Shown: positions 44,871 through 53,386 of the stretch, one piece after another | Layout of the letters: the number at the start of each line of letters is the position of its first letter | How positions within the stretch are numbered: the stretch's first letter is position 1 | Assembly (NCBI RefSeq): GCF_002115745.1 | Contig: NZ_JFKB01000008.1 | Coordinates: 62,001 to 126,000, forward strand | DNA from: Thalassospira alkalitolerans | Lineage (GTDB): Bacteria > Pseudomonadota > Alphaproteobacteria > Rhodospirillales > Thalassospiraceae | Reading direction: 5' to 3' | DNA: 64,000 nucleotides | The notes under the pieces: model-generated | Told to the model about the DNA's origin: nothing | Seen by the model: the letters and a program-made list of their open reading frames with translations, nothing else | The model's database searches: none | Made by a program: the position numbers and the translations under genes

Positions 44871-45758
44871 TCAACTTAGATATTTATTGAACCACGCGAT
44901 GGTACGACCCCAGGCAAGTTCAGCCTGTTCTTCATCATAGCGGGGCGTTGAATCATTATGAAATCCGTGGTTTGCACCCGGATAGATATGGGCCTCATAA
45001 ACCTTGTTATGGGCTTTAAGTGCCGCCTCGTATTCCGGCCAGCCTGCATTGATGCGTTCATCAAGTTCGCCATACTGCAAAAGCAACGGTGCCTGAATGC
45101 GCGGCACATCGGCGGCATCCGCCTGACGGCCATAAAACGGCACGGCGGCGCCCAATTCGGGATAGGCCACCGCCGCCGCATTGGCGACACCCCCACCATA
45201 GCAAAACCCGGTAATGCCGATCTTGTCGGTGGTGGCTTCATGCGCGGTCAAAAATTCAATGGCGGCAAAGAAATCATTCATCAGCTTGGTCGGATCGACC
45301 TGTTTTTGTAAATCCCGGCCCTTATCATCATTGCCGGGATATCCCCCGACCGAGGTCAAACCATCCGGGGCCAGCGCAATGAACCCGGCCTTGGCAACCC
45401 GGCGCGCCACATCTTCGATATAGGGGTTAAGCCCGCGGTTCTCATGCACAACCACCACACCGGGCAACTTGCCAGTGGTATTGGCCGGTTTCACAAAATA
45501 CCCCCGCACCTCGCCATGGCCGTTCGGCGACGGATAGGTGATATATTCGGCCACGATATCGGGATCGGTAAATTCCACCTGTGTTGCCATGGCGTAATCC
45601 GGGCTAAGGGATGCCAGAACCGACACCGCCGTCACACCGCCCACGGTATATTTCCCGGCACGGTCAAGAAATTCCCGCCGGGAAATGATCCCATGCGCAT
45701 AGAAATCATAAAGCTCAAGCAGTTTCGGCGAGAAATCTTTGGCCGTTAAACGTGTCAT
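44871..45758 (-). CDS. Exported dienelactone hydrolase family protein
   Basis: Alpha/beta hydrolase of 295 residues. The N-terminus (about 20-60) carries ISRREFLDRAGKYTVGGVTAVSVLASLSPDYAMA, a twin-arginine-like signal (S-R-R-E-F-L), so the protein may be exported folded. The core is dienelactone hydrolase-like: nucleophile Cys in GFCYGGG, an Asp in YGELDERI, and the His in GANHGF near the end. Many members of this broad family act on other esters or lactones. Start at 45758 after AGGGAGC; the longer frame to 45911 lacks one. A Cys nucleophile in place of Ser is normal for the family. Confidence 0.87.
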   Translation of the reverse strand: MTRLTAKDFSPKLLELYDFYAHGIISRREFLDRAGKYTVGGVTAVSVLASLSPDYAMATQVEFTDPDIVAEYITYPSPNGHGEVRGYFVKPANTTGKLPGVVVVHENRGLNPYIEDVARRVAKAGFIALAPDGLTSVGGYPGNDDKGRDLQKQVDPTKLMNDFFAAIEFLTAHEATTDKIGITGFCYGGGVANAAAVAYPELGAAVPFYGRQADAADVPRIQAPLLLQYGELDERINAGWPEYEAALKAHNKVYEAHIYPGANHGFHNDSTPRYDEEQAELAWGRTIAWFNKYLS

Positions 45759-45912
45759 GATGTGCTCCCTGTTTCGAATTATCCGGGGCGAAAAACCCGT
45801 GGCTTCAACAACGCTTGCGCAAAGTTTTCTGCAATCCCCGCCAACTGGCAAATCACAAACCCGCGACAGGCTATTGGATTTTGCACATCCCCCCGCCCAA
45901 TCCCAAAACAAA

Positions 45913-45940
45913 ACGGCCGCGCCCCAAAGGACACGGCCGT
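45913..45940 (-). terminator. Terminator after the TonB receptor gene
   Basis: Arms ACGGCCG (45913-45919) and CGGCCGT (45934-45940) with a 14-base loop; on the minus strand followed by TTTTGTTTTG. It lies 32 bases after the receptor stop. Confidence 0.75.
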
Positions 45941-45971
45941 CAAAATCAAGACAATCAGACGAAAATGCCCG

Positions 45972-48437
45972 TCACCAAGCGTATTTCAACGTCGCCAGAA
46001 CGGTCCGGCCATCGCCATAAAAGCGGCTGCCAAAAGTATTGGACGATACATACTCCCGATCGAACAAATTGGTGGCATTGACTGCGAGGCTAACATTGTC
46101 AGTCACCATGTAATTCACCATGGCATCCACCACCGTGTTCGATCCAAGCAAATCAGCATTGGCATCATTGTTGTAACGCGACCCAACAAATCGCACACCA
46201 CCCCCAAAGGTCAGATCACCAAACACACCATGTTCGGGAATGGTATAATCCATCCATGCCGATGCAGTGTGTTCGGGCACCATTGCCGGACGATTGCCGA
46301 TATTGGCCGTAATGACTTCTTCTTTGATTTCCGCATCAAGATAGGTATAGGCCAGCGTCAGATTGGTGCGTTCATCAAGCGACATCTTGCCCTCAAACTC
46401 GACCCCGCGCGAATTGATCTCGCCAATCTGACGGTGGGTCGTATAATTTTCGTCCCACTGCGATACGTTTTCTTGCGTCAGATCAAAGAGGGCAACGGTG
46501 AACAATGCGTCAAAATCGGTTGGTTGATATTTCAGGCCAACCTCATATTGCGTGCCTTCCTGTGGTTTGGCACCGCCCGGAAGGGAAGAGGTACTGGAAT
46601 AGACCGGCTGGAAGGATTCCGAATAATTTCCGTAAACAGAAATCTCATCCGTCGCTTTATAGGTCAGGCCTAAACGCGACGTGAATTTATGGTCGTCGCG
46701 TTCCTCAACTGTGCCGCTGCTAATCGTATCTGTATCGCTCTGAACATAGTCAAAACGCCCGCCAACCGTCGCTATCCAGTCCTCGGCAATTGTTAATTGC
46801 TCCTGCCCATAAAGCCCATAAACCGCCTGCGTGATTTCCGTGTCCGTCACAGAACCAAGGCTTACGCAAGATCGCCCGCAATAAACCGGATGGTAGGGAT
46901 CAATCGGAGATGCCGTCCCGCTAGCACTTTGTTCACGGTTCTGGTCACGGTTAAAATCCATCCCCACCAGCGTCTTGCTGTCGAGATTCTCATTCAACGA
47001 GGTATCGTATTGCATCTGATTGTCGATAGCAAAGCGGTCAAGCTCGCCATAAAGCGCATATGCCGTACGGTTTCCAAGCGGCGTCGTATTGTTCAGATAG
47101 ACCGTCTCGTAATCCAGATCGACATGGGTGTAGCGCGCATTCTGCCGAAATTCGAGCTTGTCGGTAATCTTGTGGGAAAACTCGTACCCAAGATTGACTT
47201 CTTCGGTATCGAAATTGTTGAAATCCGGTTCACCGAAAAAGGCATCGCGGCTGGTTTCAATTCCAGCCGGGAAACCGTAACCCAAATTGCTTTCACGGTT
47301 GCTATAGCTGGTCAGGATCGTCAGTTCCGTTCCGGCCTTTGGCTTATAAGTAAAGGCAGGCGCAACATAAATGCGATCATCCTGCGAATAGTCCTGAATA
47401 CGCTCCGCATCCTGCCAAAGCCCGGTCAAGCGATAGGTCCAATTGCTGTCTTTCGCAACCGGTCCGGTCACATCGCCGCCGCCCCGCAGATAATTATCCC
47501 CAAAAGTGGTAAAAACCTCGCCACCAGCTTGATCCTGTGGGCGCTTGGTCACCAGATTCACCAAACCGCCCGGCCCGTTCAGGCCAAACAGGCTGGAAGT
47601 CGATCCTTTAAGGATATCGACCTGCTGAAGGCCATAAGGTTCCTGACGGGCCGTTGTGAAGTTATAGGTCCGTGACGATAACCCGTCGCGATATGTCGAC
47701 AGTGAGGAATAAAATCCTCTGAGACGCACATAATCATACCGCACATCCGACCCGTATTCTCCTGCCTGCACACCTGCTGTATAGGCCACCGCCTGCTGCA
47801 CATCCTGAACGTTGCGGGTTTCCATTTCCTTCTGGGTCACGACGGAAACTGCGGCTGAATCATCCAAGATCGACGTATCGGTTTTCGAGGCGGTCCGCGA
47901 ACGGCTGGCGACAAAGCTGTCGGTTGTCGGGCCAAGCGGGCCATAGGATTGTTCGACATTGCTTTCGACCCGGATTGGATCAAGCACATCACCATCCGTT
48001 GCCGCACCTTCAGCGATCTTTTCAACCACCACAGTGCCATCTTCGGAAATCGTATAGGTCAAACCGCTTCCGGCGAACAAACGGTCAAGTGCCTGCTGCC
48101 CGGTCAAGGTGCCGTTCACCCCGGGGGCTGCAATATCGCGAACAATCGCGCCATCCACCGTAATCTGAAGGTCCGATTGCTGACCAAACGCAACAAGCGC
48201 ACTGGTCATGGATTGGGCCGAAATATTGAAATCATGTGTCGTGCCAAGGGCCCCGGCCCCGCTTTGCGCAACTTCGCGCATCGCCGCGTTTTCTGCTGTC
48301 TGTGCCTGACTTTGGGCCAACGCCGCCGTCGGATTGGCTATCAACATCGGCACCAGTGCCGTCGTCATCATCAACGCACCTGCAAAAACCGTCTTTTTGC
48401 TGCGGTTTTGCCGTGTCGCTGTCCCCCGGTTGGTCAT
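45972..48437 (-). CDS. TonB-dependent siderophore receptor with STN signalling domain
   Basis: Outer membrane receptor of 821 residues. Signal peptide about 1-42 (ending ALAQ-S), then the STN domain (about 68-140, FNISAQSMTSALVAFGQQSDLQITVDGAIV) that talks to FecR, a TonB-box-like DPIRVESN, the plug (about 170-290) with GLQQVDILKGSTSSLFGLNGPGGLVNLVTK, and a 22-strand barrel that ends in W (TVLATLKYAW), the usual membrane-assembly signal. It imports a ferric siderophore, probably of hydroxamate or catechol type, not readable further. With FecR and FecI it forms a cell-surface signalling system. The gene is downstream of fecR with a 145-base gap. Confidence 0.92.
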   Translation of the reverse strand: MTNRGTATRQNRSKKTVFAGALMMTTALVPMLIANPTAALAQSQAQTAENAAMREVAQSGAGALGTTHDFNISAQSMTSALVAFGQQSDLQITVDGAIVRDIAAPGVNGTLTGQQALDRLFAGSGLTYTISEDGTVVVEKIAEGAATDGDVLDPIRVESNVEQSYGPLGPTTDSFVASRSRTASKTDTSILDDSAAVSVVTQKEMETRNVQDVQQAVAYTAGVQAGEYGSDVRYDYVRLRGFYSSLSTYRDGLSSRTYNFTTARQEPYGLQQVDILKGSTSSLFGLNGPGGLVNLVTKRPQDQAGGEVFTTFGDNYLRGGGDVTGPVAKDSNWTYRLTGLWQDAERIQDYSQDDRIYVAPAFTYKPKAGTELTILTSYSNRESNLGYGFPAGIETSRDAFFGEPDFNNFDTEEVNLGYEFSHKITDKLEFRQNARYTHVDLDYETVYLNNTTPLGNRTAYALYGELDRFAIDNQMQYDTSLNENLDSKTLVGMDFNRDQNREQSASGTASPIDPYHPVYCGRSCVSLGSVTDTEITQAVYGLYGQEQLTIAEDWIATVGGRFDYVQSDTDTISSGTVEERDDHKFTSRLGLTYKATDEISVYGNYSESFQPVYSSTSSLPGGAKPQEGTQYEVGLKYQPTDFDALFTVALFDLTQENVSQWDENYTTHRQIGEINSRGVEFEGKMSLDERTNLTLAYTYLDAEIKEEVITANIGNRPAMVPEHTASAWMDYTIPEHGVFGDLTFGGGVRFVGSRYNNDANADLLGSNTVVDAMVNYMVTDNVSLAVNATNLFDREYVSSNTFGSRFYGDGRTVLATLKYAW

Positions 48438-48528
48438 TCAAACTCTCCGTTTTGGGTCATATGCCTGTTTGCGAATGCAAATAAAAACGCTTCTCATTCG
48501 CGCATACTTCACAAAACGTTGCCCCGAA

Positions 48529-48563
48529 GGATTTTTTCAAAAAAAGTTTCGGATTTTTTCAAA
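48529..48563. repeat. Direct repeat of a 13-mer between fecR and receptor genes
   Basis: GGATTTTTTCAAA occurs at 48529-48541 and again at 48551-48563, 22 bases apart, in the spacer that separates fecR from the receptor gene. Just next to it lies AAACCG...CGGTTT, which may be a weak terminator of fecR. Purpose unknown. In the same spacer, near the receptor start, TGCGAATG (48470-48477) faces CATTCGCG (48495-48502) with one mismatch, a possible operator. Confidence 0.5.
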
Positions 48564-48582
48564 CCGCTATTTGAAAACGGTT

Positions 48583-49701
48583 TCAAGACGCCGAAACGAC
48601 CAGAACCCAGGGGGTAATCTGGCGAACAACGCCATTCTGCGCGCGCGCAATGCCGCGCAATGCCGCAACCGGATCGGCAAGATTATAGACCCCGGTCACC
48701 GGGCGGGCCGCAAGACCACCATCCGTCACGATGATTGTCCCGCCGTAATACCGCCGCACCTGATCAACCACACTGCCAAGCGGCTGATCCTGTGCGATCA
48801 ATTGCGCCTGTCGCCATGCCGCCACCTGTCCAACCGGCACGTCGTTGCGTGTGACATTTCCCTGCCATGTCACACGGGCGGTTTGCCCGACTTCCAAAAG
48901 TTCGGATACCGGGGGTATCGCCCCGTCAAGATCAACCCGTACCAAGCCATGTTCGACCGTCACATCCGTTCCGCCCGGTTCGCGGCGCACGTCAAATCCG
49001 GTTCCCAAAACAGTGACGTCAACCGCATCACTTGAAACCCGGAACGGGCGTTCCCGATTGGGGGTAACATCAAAAAAGGCTTCGCCTTCCAACAAATCGA
49101 TATGGCGCATACCGGTATCAAACCGCACCCGAATGGCGCTTTCAGGCGCCAATGTCACGGTGCTGGCATCGGCAAGCGTGATGGTCCGGACCTCGGCGGT
49201 TGCGGTTGAATAATCGGCCTGTAACGTGGTGGCGATTTTCGGTGCCATGACGAATGCCAAAAGCGATGCCGCAATCGCCATGCCGCCAAACCCAACCAAT
49301 TGCCGCCGTCCGATCCGCCGTGCAACCGGTGAACGCCGTGAAGGTGCCGTTGATGATCGAACAAAAGAAGAAGCAGGGCGGGCTTGGTTTTGGGTTTGAT
49401 CCACAACATGATCAGCGCCCACCCGCTGCGCGCTGCCATCCCCAACACCATCGCCGTTTTTGGCGCGCATTCCGGCAACGGCGGGTTGCCAGCGATCGGC
49501 ATAGATCGGCAAGACACCTGCCATCATATCAGCCGCCTTGACCGTCGCATCCCACGCCTGTGCATTTACCGGGTCACGGTCACGCCATGTCGCAAATTGC
49601 GTCTGGATATCGCGATCATCGGGCGCGTCCTGTAACAGGATCAACCAATCGGTCGCTTCCTTTGATGCCTTGGCCCGGATCGGGTCAGTGGTGCCTGCCA
49701 T
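48583..49701 (-). CDS. fecR: FecR-family anti-sigma/sensor protein
   Basis: Inner-membrane regulator of 372 residues. The N-terminal cytoplasmic part (about 8-50) matches the DUF4880/FecR N-domain (KEATDWLILLQDAPDDRDIQTQFATWRDRDPVNAQAWDA), which binds the sigma factor. One membrane helix follows at about 128-150 (GRRQLVGFGGMAIAASLLAFVMAP). The periplasmic FecR core includes RTITLADASTVTLAPESAIRVRFDTGMRHIDLLEGEAFFDV, and the last domain is an STN-like partner for the receptor. It holds or activates FecI depending on the receptor state. Its gene lies 133 bases after fecI. Confidence 0.92.
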   Translation of the reverse strand: MAGTTDPIRAKASKEATDWLILLQDAPDDRDIQTQFATWRDRDPVNAQAWDATVKAADMMAGVLPIYADRWQPAVAGMRAKNGDGVGDGSAQRVGADHVVDQTQNQARPASSFVRSSTAPSRRSPVARRIGRRQLVGFGGMAIAASLLAFVMAPKIATTLQADYSTATAEVRTITLADASTVTLAPESAIRVRFDTGMRHIDLLEGEAFFDVTPNRERPFRVSSDAVDVTVLGTGFDVRREPGGTDVTVEHGLVRVDLDGAIPPVSELLEVGQTARVTWQGNVTRNDVPVGQVAAWRQAQLIAQDQPLGSVVDQVRRYYGGTIIVTDGGLAARPVTGVYNLADPVAALRGIARAQNGVVRQITPWVLVVSAS

Positions 49702-49834
49702 GCGTCTCTCTTATCCCTGAACGGTGCCAAGCACAGATGGCGTGAAAATCCCGGTCAACGGGCATGACCTTGAACGCGCTACAATAACTAAACGCATTGG
49801 CCGGGTACTTTTCTATAAATTTTCCAAACCCGGT

Positions 49835-50353
49835 TCATGCCTGCCCCAGTCGCTGCTTGCAATGATCAATCCCGTCGGCCACCAGCTTATGCGCAAGTGG
49901 CACCGATATATCGAGGAACTCTGCGATCTCGCGAAGTTTCGCACCGCCAAAACGATGCATTTCGCATGCAAGCCGGGTTCGTTCCGGAAGTTCGGCCAGC
50001 GCGGCCGCCACAATGGCGTATTGATCCTTGTAAAGGGCGACAGTTTCCGGGTTCGGCGCGGCATCGGCTGAAACGCGAACCGCTTCGTCATAATCGCCTG
50101 CTGCCGTCACGCGGTTTTCGCGCACCAGCCGTCGTTTGCTATCAAGGGCCAGATTGCGAACGATGCGATACAGATACCCGGTGGCATCTTCGATAAACCG
50201 GCCCCGCGATGCTTCGTCAAAGCGCAACCAGGCTTCCTGCACCAGATCTTCGGCCTGACCGGAACTACCGATAATGCTGCGCGCATAAGTCACCAGCGCA
50301 GAACGATGGGACACAAAAAGATCAAGGGCGGCTGGTTTTCCGGGCAAAGGCAT
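49835..50353 (-). CDS. fecI: ECF sigma factor, FecI-like
   Basis: RNA polymerase sigma factor of 172 residues. Region 2 is LFVSHRSALVTYARSIIGSSGQAEDLVQEAWLRF, ending in the classic DLVQEAW helix; region 4 is AALAELPERTRLACEMHRFGGAKLREIAEFLDISVPLAHKLVADGIDHCKQRL. It should start transcription of the receptor gene when iron-siderophore is sensed. I set the start at 50353, after GAGGGAAGT. A Fur-like box lies 63 bases upstream, so iron shortage should switch the system on. Confidence 0.92.
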   Translation of the reverse strand: MPLPGKPAALDLFVSHRSALVTYARSIIGSSGQAEDLVQEAWLRFDEASRGRFIEDATGYLYRIVRNLALDSKRRLVRENRVTAAGDYDEAVRVSADAAPNPETVALYKDQYAIVAAALAELPERTRLACEMHRFGGAKLREIAEFLDISVPLAHKLVADGIDHCKQRLGQA

Positions 50354-50415
50354 ACTTCCCTCAGGACCGGCGTAAACAAGGATATTACGCGTCAATGATG
50401 TGACTATCAGATACT

Positions 50416-50434
50416 GAGACTAATTATCAATATC
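50416..50434 (-). promoter_or_regulatory. Fur-like box upstream of fecI
   Basis: On the minus strand GATATTGATAATTAGTCTC matches the classic 19-base Fur box at 15 of 19 positions. It lies 63 bases before the fecI start, as expected for iron repression. Confidence 0.6.
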
Positions 50435-50649
50435 TTTTGCGCACGGTCCGTCACAATGCAATCGTACCTTGTTCTTTCGCTTAAAATCACACCCGCATTC
50501 ATCCCAAACAAGCGAAATCATTTATCAATCAGGGTTATGATATATCCCTACGGATCGAAGGGATACTTGGCCTGCGCGCACAAACCTGTTAGCGACAGAG
50601 GTAAGGCACGCCAACTTGGCAAAAGATCAAAACAGAAGGATCGGGGATA

Positions 50650-51027
50650 ATGCGCAAAAGCAGCATGGTCGTATTGGCAAGCGGGGCACTTGCCGCCACG
50701 TTCTTTTTCGTCAGCAATCAACTGGCCCATCGCGGCGAAGAACACGGCACTGTTGCGCGCGGCAAGGCAATTGCGGAACAAACCTGTTTGCGCTGCCATA
50801 ATAAATTTGCCGGTGATCCCCATCCTGACCCGGCCCTCACCACCCCGCCCCCGCTTGCCAGTTTCGGGCAACGCTGGCCGCTGGAAAATCTGGAAGAGGC
50901 CCTGGCCGAAGGCATCACAGTTTCCCATGATCAACTGACCATGCCGGAATTTTCATTTACCCCGGAAACCATCGCCGATCTTCTGGCCTATCTGGGTGAC
51001 CTGACCAAACGCGGGGATAAGCAATAA
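50650..51027 (+). CDS. Exported monohaem c-type cytochrome
   Basis: Small protein of 125 residues with an N-terminal signal or anchor (about 5-26), then a single haem-binding site C-L-R-C-H (CLRCHNKFAG, starting at residue 46) and a Met in QLTMPEFSF near 98 as the likely sixth ligand. It has the cytochrome c class I fold and a PL-x-S-F-G-x-R-W-P motif seen in haem-bearing subunits of dehydrogenases. It stands alone, so its electron partner cannot be named. Start ATG follows GAAGGA. Confidence 0.88.
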   Translation: MRKSSMVVLASGALAATFFFVSNQLAHRGEEHGTVARGKAIAEQTCLRCHNKFAGDPHPDPALTTPPPLASFGQRWPLENLEEALAEGITVSHDQLTMPEFSFTPETIADLLAYLGDLTKRGDKQ

Positions 51028-51071
51028 ACCAGCCTGACAACGCCCAAAACCCGGATCACCGATCTGGCAGC

Positions 51072-51098
51072 CCCGATAGTCCCGACAGTCCCGATAGT
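51072..51098. repeat. Short tandem 9-base repeats
   Basis: CCCGATAGT CCCGACAGT CCCGATAGT, three units in a row with one base change in the middle copy. They lie in the spacer after the cytochrome gene. They may be a slippage product with no function. Confidence 0.7.
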
Positions 51099-51208
51099 CC
51101 CAAGTCGATAGCCCCCATGATGAACCTGCACCAAACCCGGCTTTGTAAAATCAGGCTCAGGGCCCAGGCCGGGTTGCCTTCTCACGTTCATGTGATCTTT
51201 CGTGATTA

Positions 51209-51222
51209 AATCGTACACGATT
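51209..51222. promoter_or_regulatory. Palindromic operator candidate upstream of the hydrolase gene
   Basis: AATCGTACACGATT has perfect 6-base arms around an AC centre and lies in AT-rich DNA 94 bases before the hydrolase start. Similar ATCGTnnACGAT boxes are used by MarR- and HxlR-type regulators, but no such gene is adjacent. Confidence 0.5.
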
Positions 51223-51315
51223 AATTATTGCGATAGTAAATCTCCAAACCTACAACCATTTCATCGCAACACCGTTTTGCCGATCACCGGCGAAACCGGG
51301 AAAAGGGAAGATGAA

Positions 51316-52107
51316 ATGCTCAACGTGAAAAATCTGCTGGCGGCCACCGCCGTTGCATTCGGCCTGATGGCGGCACAATCACCGGCTTTTGCCACCGACA
51401 CGGCAAAACCAACCATCGTTCTGGTTCATGGCGCCTTTGCCGCATCCGACAGTTGGGACGGCGTTGCCACGATCCTGCAATCTGATGACTACCCGGTAAT
51501 CAGCGTCGCCAACCCGCTGCGCAGCGTATCTGGCGATGCCAGTTATACCCGTTCGCTGATCGACAATATTGTCGGTGATATTGTTCTGGTCGGCCATTCC
51601 TATGGCGGGCCGGTCATCACCAACGCCGCAAAGGGTGCTGCCAATGTCAAATCGCTGGTCTATGTCGCGTCTTTCGCCCCGGAAAAGGGTGAAACCATCG
51701 CCGAACTGGCGGCAAAATTCCCCGGCGGCACATTGGGCGAAGCGCTCGCAACTCCCATCCCGCTCGGCAATGGTGTTAACGACCTTTACATCGAACCGTC
51801 CAAATTCCATGCCCAGTTCGCCGCCGATCTCCCCGCTGATAAAGCCCGTCTGATGGCAACGGCCCAGCGCCCGGTCACCGACTTTGCCCTGAACGAGCCA
51901 TCCGGCGATGCCGCATGGAAAGACCTGCCGTCATTTCACATCTTTGGCACCGCCGATAAAAACATCCCGCCCGCTGCCATGACATTCATGGCCGAACGCG
52001 CCAATTCACGCAAAACCGTCACCATCGACGGCGCATCCCACGTGGTTATGGTTTCAAATCCTGACGCAGTTGCCGACCTGATCATCGAAGCCGCCACCGC
52101 AAAATAA
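51316..52107 (+). CDS. Exported alpha/beta hydrolase
   Basis: Hydrolase of 263 residues with a signal peptide (about 1-24, FGLMAAQSPAFA-T). The fold signs are oxyanion HGAF (in IVLVHGAFAASDSW), nucleophile Ser in GHSYGG, an Asp/Glu region in FHIFGTADKNIPP and the catalytic His in GASHVVM. The SDSWDGV after HGAF and SYGGPVITNAAKGAANVKSLVYV match the esterase EstC/pyrethroid-esterase-like group, so small ester substrates are likely. Start at the ATG at 51316 after GGGAAG. Confidence 0.88.
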   Translation: MLNVKNLLAATAVAFGLMAAQSPAFATDTAKPTIVLVHGAFAASDSWDGVATILQSDDYPVISVANPLRSVSGDASYTRSLIDNIVGDIVLVGHSYGGPVITNAAKGAANVKSLVYVASFAPEKGETIAELAAKFPGGTLGEALATPIPLGNGVNDLYIEPSKFHAQFAADLPADKARLMATAQRPVTDFALNEPSGDAAWKDLPSFHIFGTADKNIPPAAMTFMAERANSRKTVTIDGASHVVMVSNPDAVADLIIEAATAK

Positions 52108-52269
52108 GTATCCCCGCCGCCCTCAACAATTGCCTGTCTTGCGCACCGCATGGGGAATGCGGTGCGCATTCTGCTTATCACCGGTCAGATCGCTTTCTTT
52201 GCCTGCCCCTCTGTAAATCTGTGATTGATTATCCATATGATCATGACAGATCAAGGAACAGAGGATCCC

Positions 52270-53049
52270 ATGGCAGCTTGCGGCAGAATTACGTTGGTTA
52301 TTCTATTAATGGTACTTGCACCAACGCTTGTGCATGCGCAAAAGCCACTGATCATCGCAACAAACATCTATCCGCCCTACGTCAATGAAGACGTCAAGAA
52401 AAGCTTCCTGCCCGCTCTGTTTGATGAAATCGGCACTGAAATGGGGATCGAGTTCAAGATTGTTCTGATGCCCTGGCTGCGCTGCGAACAGGAAGTCACC
52501 AACCTGAATATTTGGGGGGCAATCCCCTATACCCGAAACGCTGAACGTGATCAGTTATATCTGTTTTCCGACCAGATCTATACTTCCGACTCACATTTTT
52601 TTGCCTATCGGACGCCAGACAAGGCACCGGATAAAACAGTGCCTCTTGAATATGATGAGCTAACGGATCTGCGCAAATGGCGCATCGGCGGCATTCAAGG
52701 TTACTACTACGAACCGCTTTTTGACAAAGCATCAATGGATGTCGACTATGCCCTTTCCGAAAACCAGAATTTCCGGCGCCTGAAACTGGGGCGGATTGAC
52801 CTTGTTCCTGCGGCAACCACTGTGGGCTGGCACCTGATCAAACAGCTTTTCCCGCCTGATATCGCAAAAAATTTCTATACGCTGGATAAACCACTGGTCG
52901 ACGGTGGCACTCTTCACCTGATGACATCGAAAAACTATCCCGAAACCCAGATCCTGTTAAAGCGCTTCAACCAAGCCCTGACAAAAGTCAAACAAAACGG
53001 TACTTTCGCCCGGCTGGTCGAAGAATACGGCTTGGTAATGCGCTATTGA
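52270..53049 (+). CDS. Periplasmic solute-binding protein, SBP_bac_3 type
   Basis: Protein of 259 residues with a signal peptide (about 1-23, LAPTLVHA-Q). It has the SBP_bac_3 fold: PLIIATNIYPPYVNEDVKKSFLPALFDEIGTEMGIEFKIVLMPWLRCEQEV, IPYTRNAERDQLYLFSDQIY and, near the end, LIKQLFP. No permease or ATPase gene is next to it, so it may be a stand-alone amino acid binding or sensory protein, as is common in this subgroup with the MPWLRC pattern. Start at 52270 after GAGG. Confidence 0.82.
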   Translation: MAACGRITLVILLMVLAPTLVHAQKPLIIATNIYPPYVNEDVKKSFLPALFDEIGTEMGIEFKIVLMPWLRCEQEVTNLNIWGAIPYTRNAERDQLYLFSDQIYTSDSHFFAYRTPDKAPDKTVPLEYDELTDLRKWRIGGIQGYYYEPLFDKASMDVDYALSENQNFRRLKLGRIDLVPAATTVGWHLIKQLFPPDIAKNFYTLDKPLVDGGTLHLMTSKNYPETQILLKRFNQALTKVKQNGTFARLVEEYGLVMRY

Positions 53050-53386
53050 TCCCATCGATTTTACCAAGGCACAGGATTAAGGCGGAACGACACAAAACCG
53101 CCTGCACTGTCATGCATGCCAGTGCCGATTCCAGATCGTTTTCTGGCGTAGCTCCCGAAAATTTTTCAAAACACCGAAAAAATGCAGCATAAGATGATCC
53201 GCGCCGAATGGCCCCAAACCCCTGTCTATTAACGGGTTTTGGCCCATTCGCAGGTGCAAAACATCATCCATGGTTTCTTTTCCGCTTGACTTGAACCGAT
53301 TCAATTCCAAAATTGGTCTGACGTCTGATGACCGACCAAATAAATGGGTCATAAACAGGCGGATTGAAATCAGATAAAGGTGTGAT
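53050..53386. other. Spacer with control region of the GntR-led cluster
   Basis: No convincing gene; a long minus-strand frame through this region is the shadow of the GntR gene. The right part contains an inverted repeat fitting the FadR family of operators and a TTGACT (53286-53291). Confidence 0.5.
53313..53339. promoter_or_regulatory. Inverted repeat, GntR operator candidate
   Basis: TTGGTC (53313-53318) and GACCAA (53334-53339) face each other across 15 bases; each half also resembles a TNGTNNNAC site (TGGTCTGAC and, reversed, TGGTCGGTC). It lies 48 bases before the GntR start, so autoregulation is likely. Confidence 0.55.
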
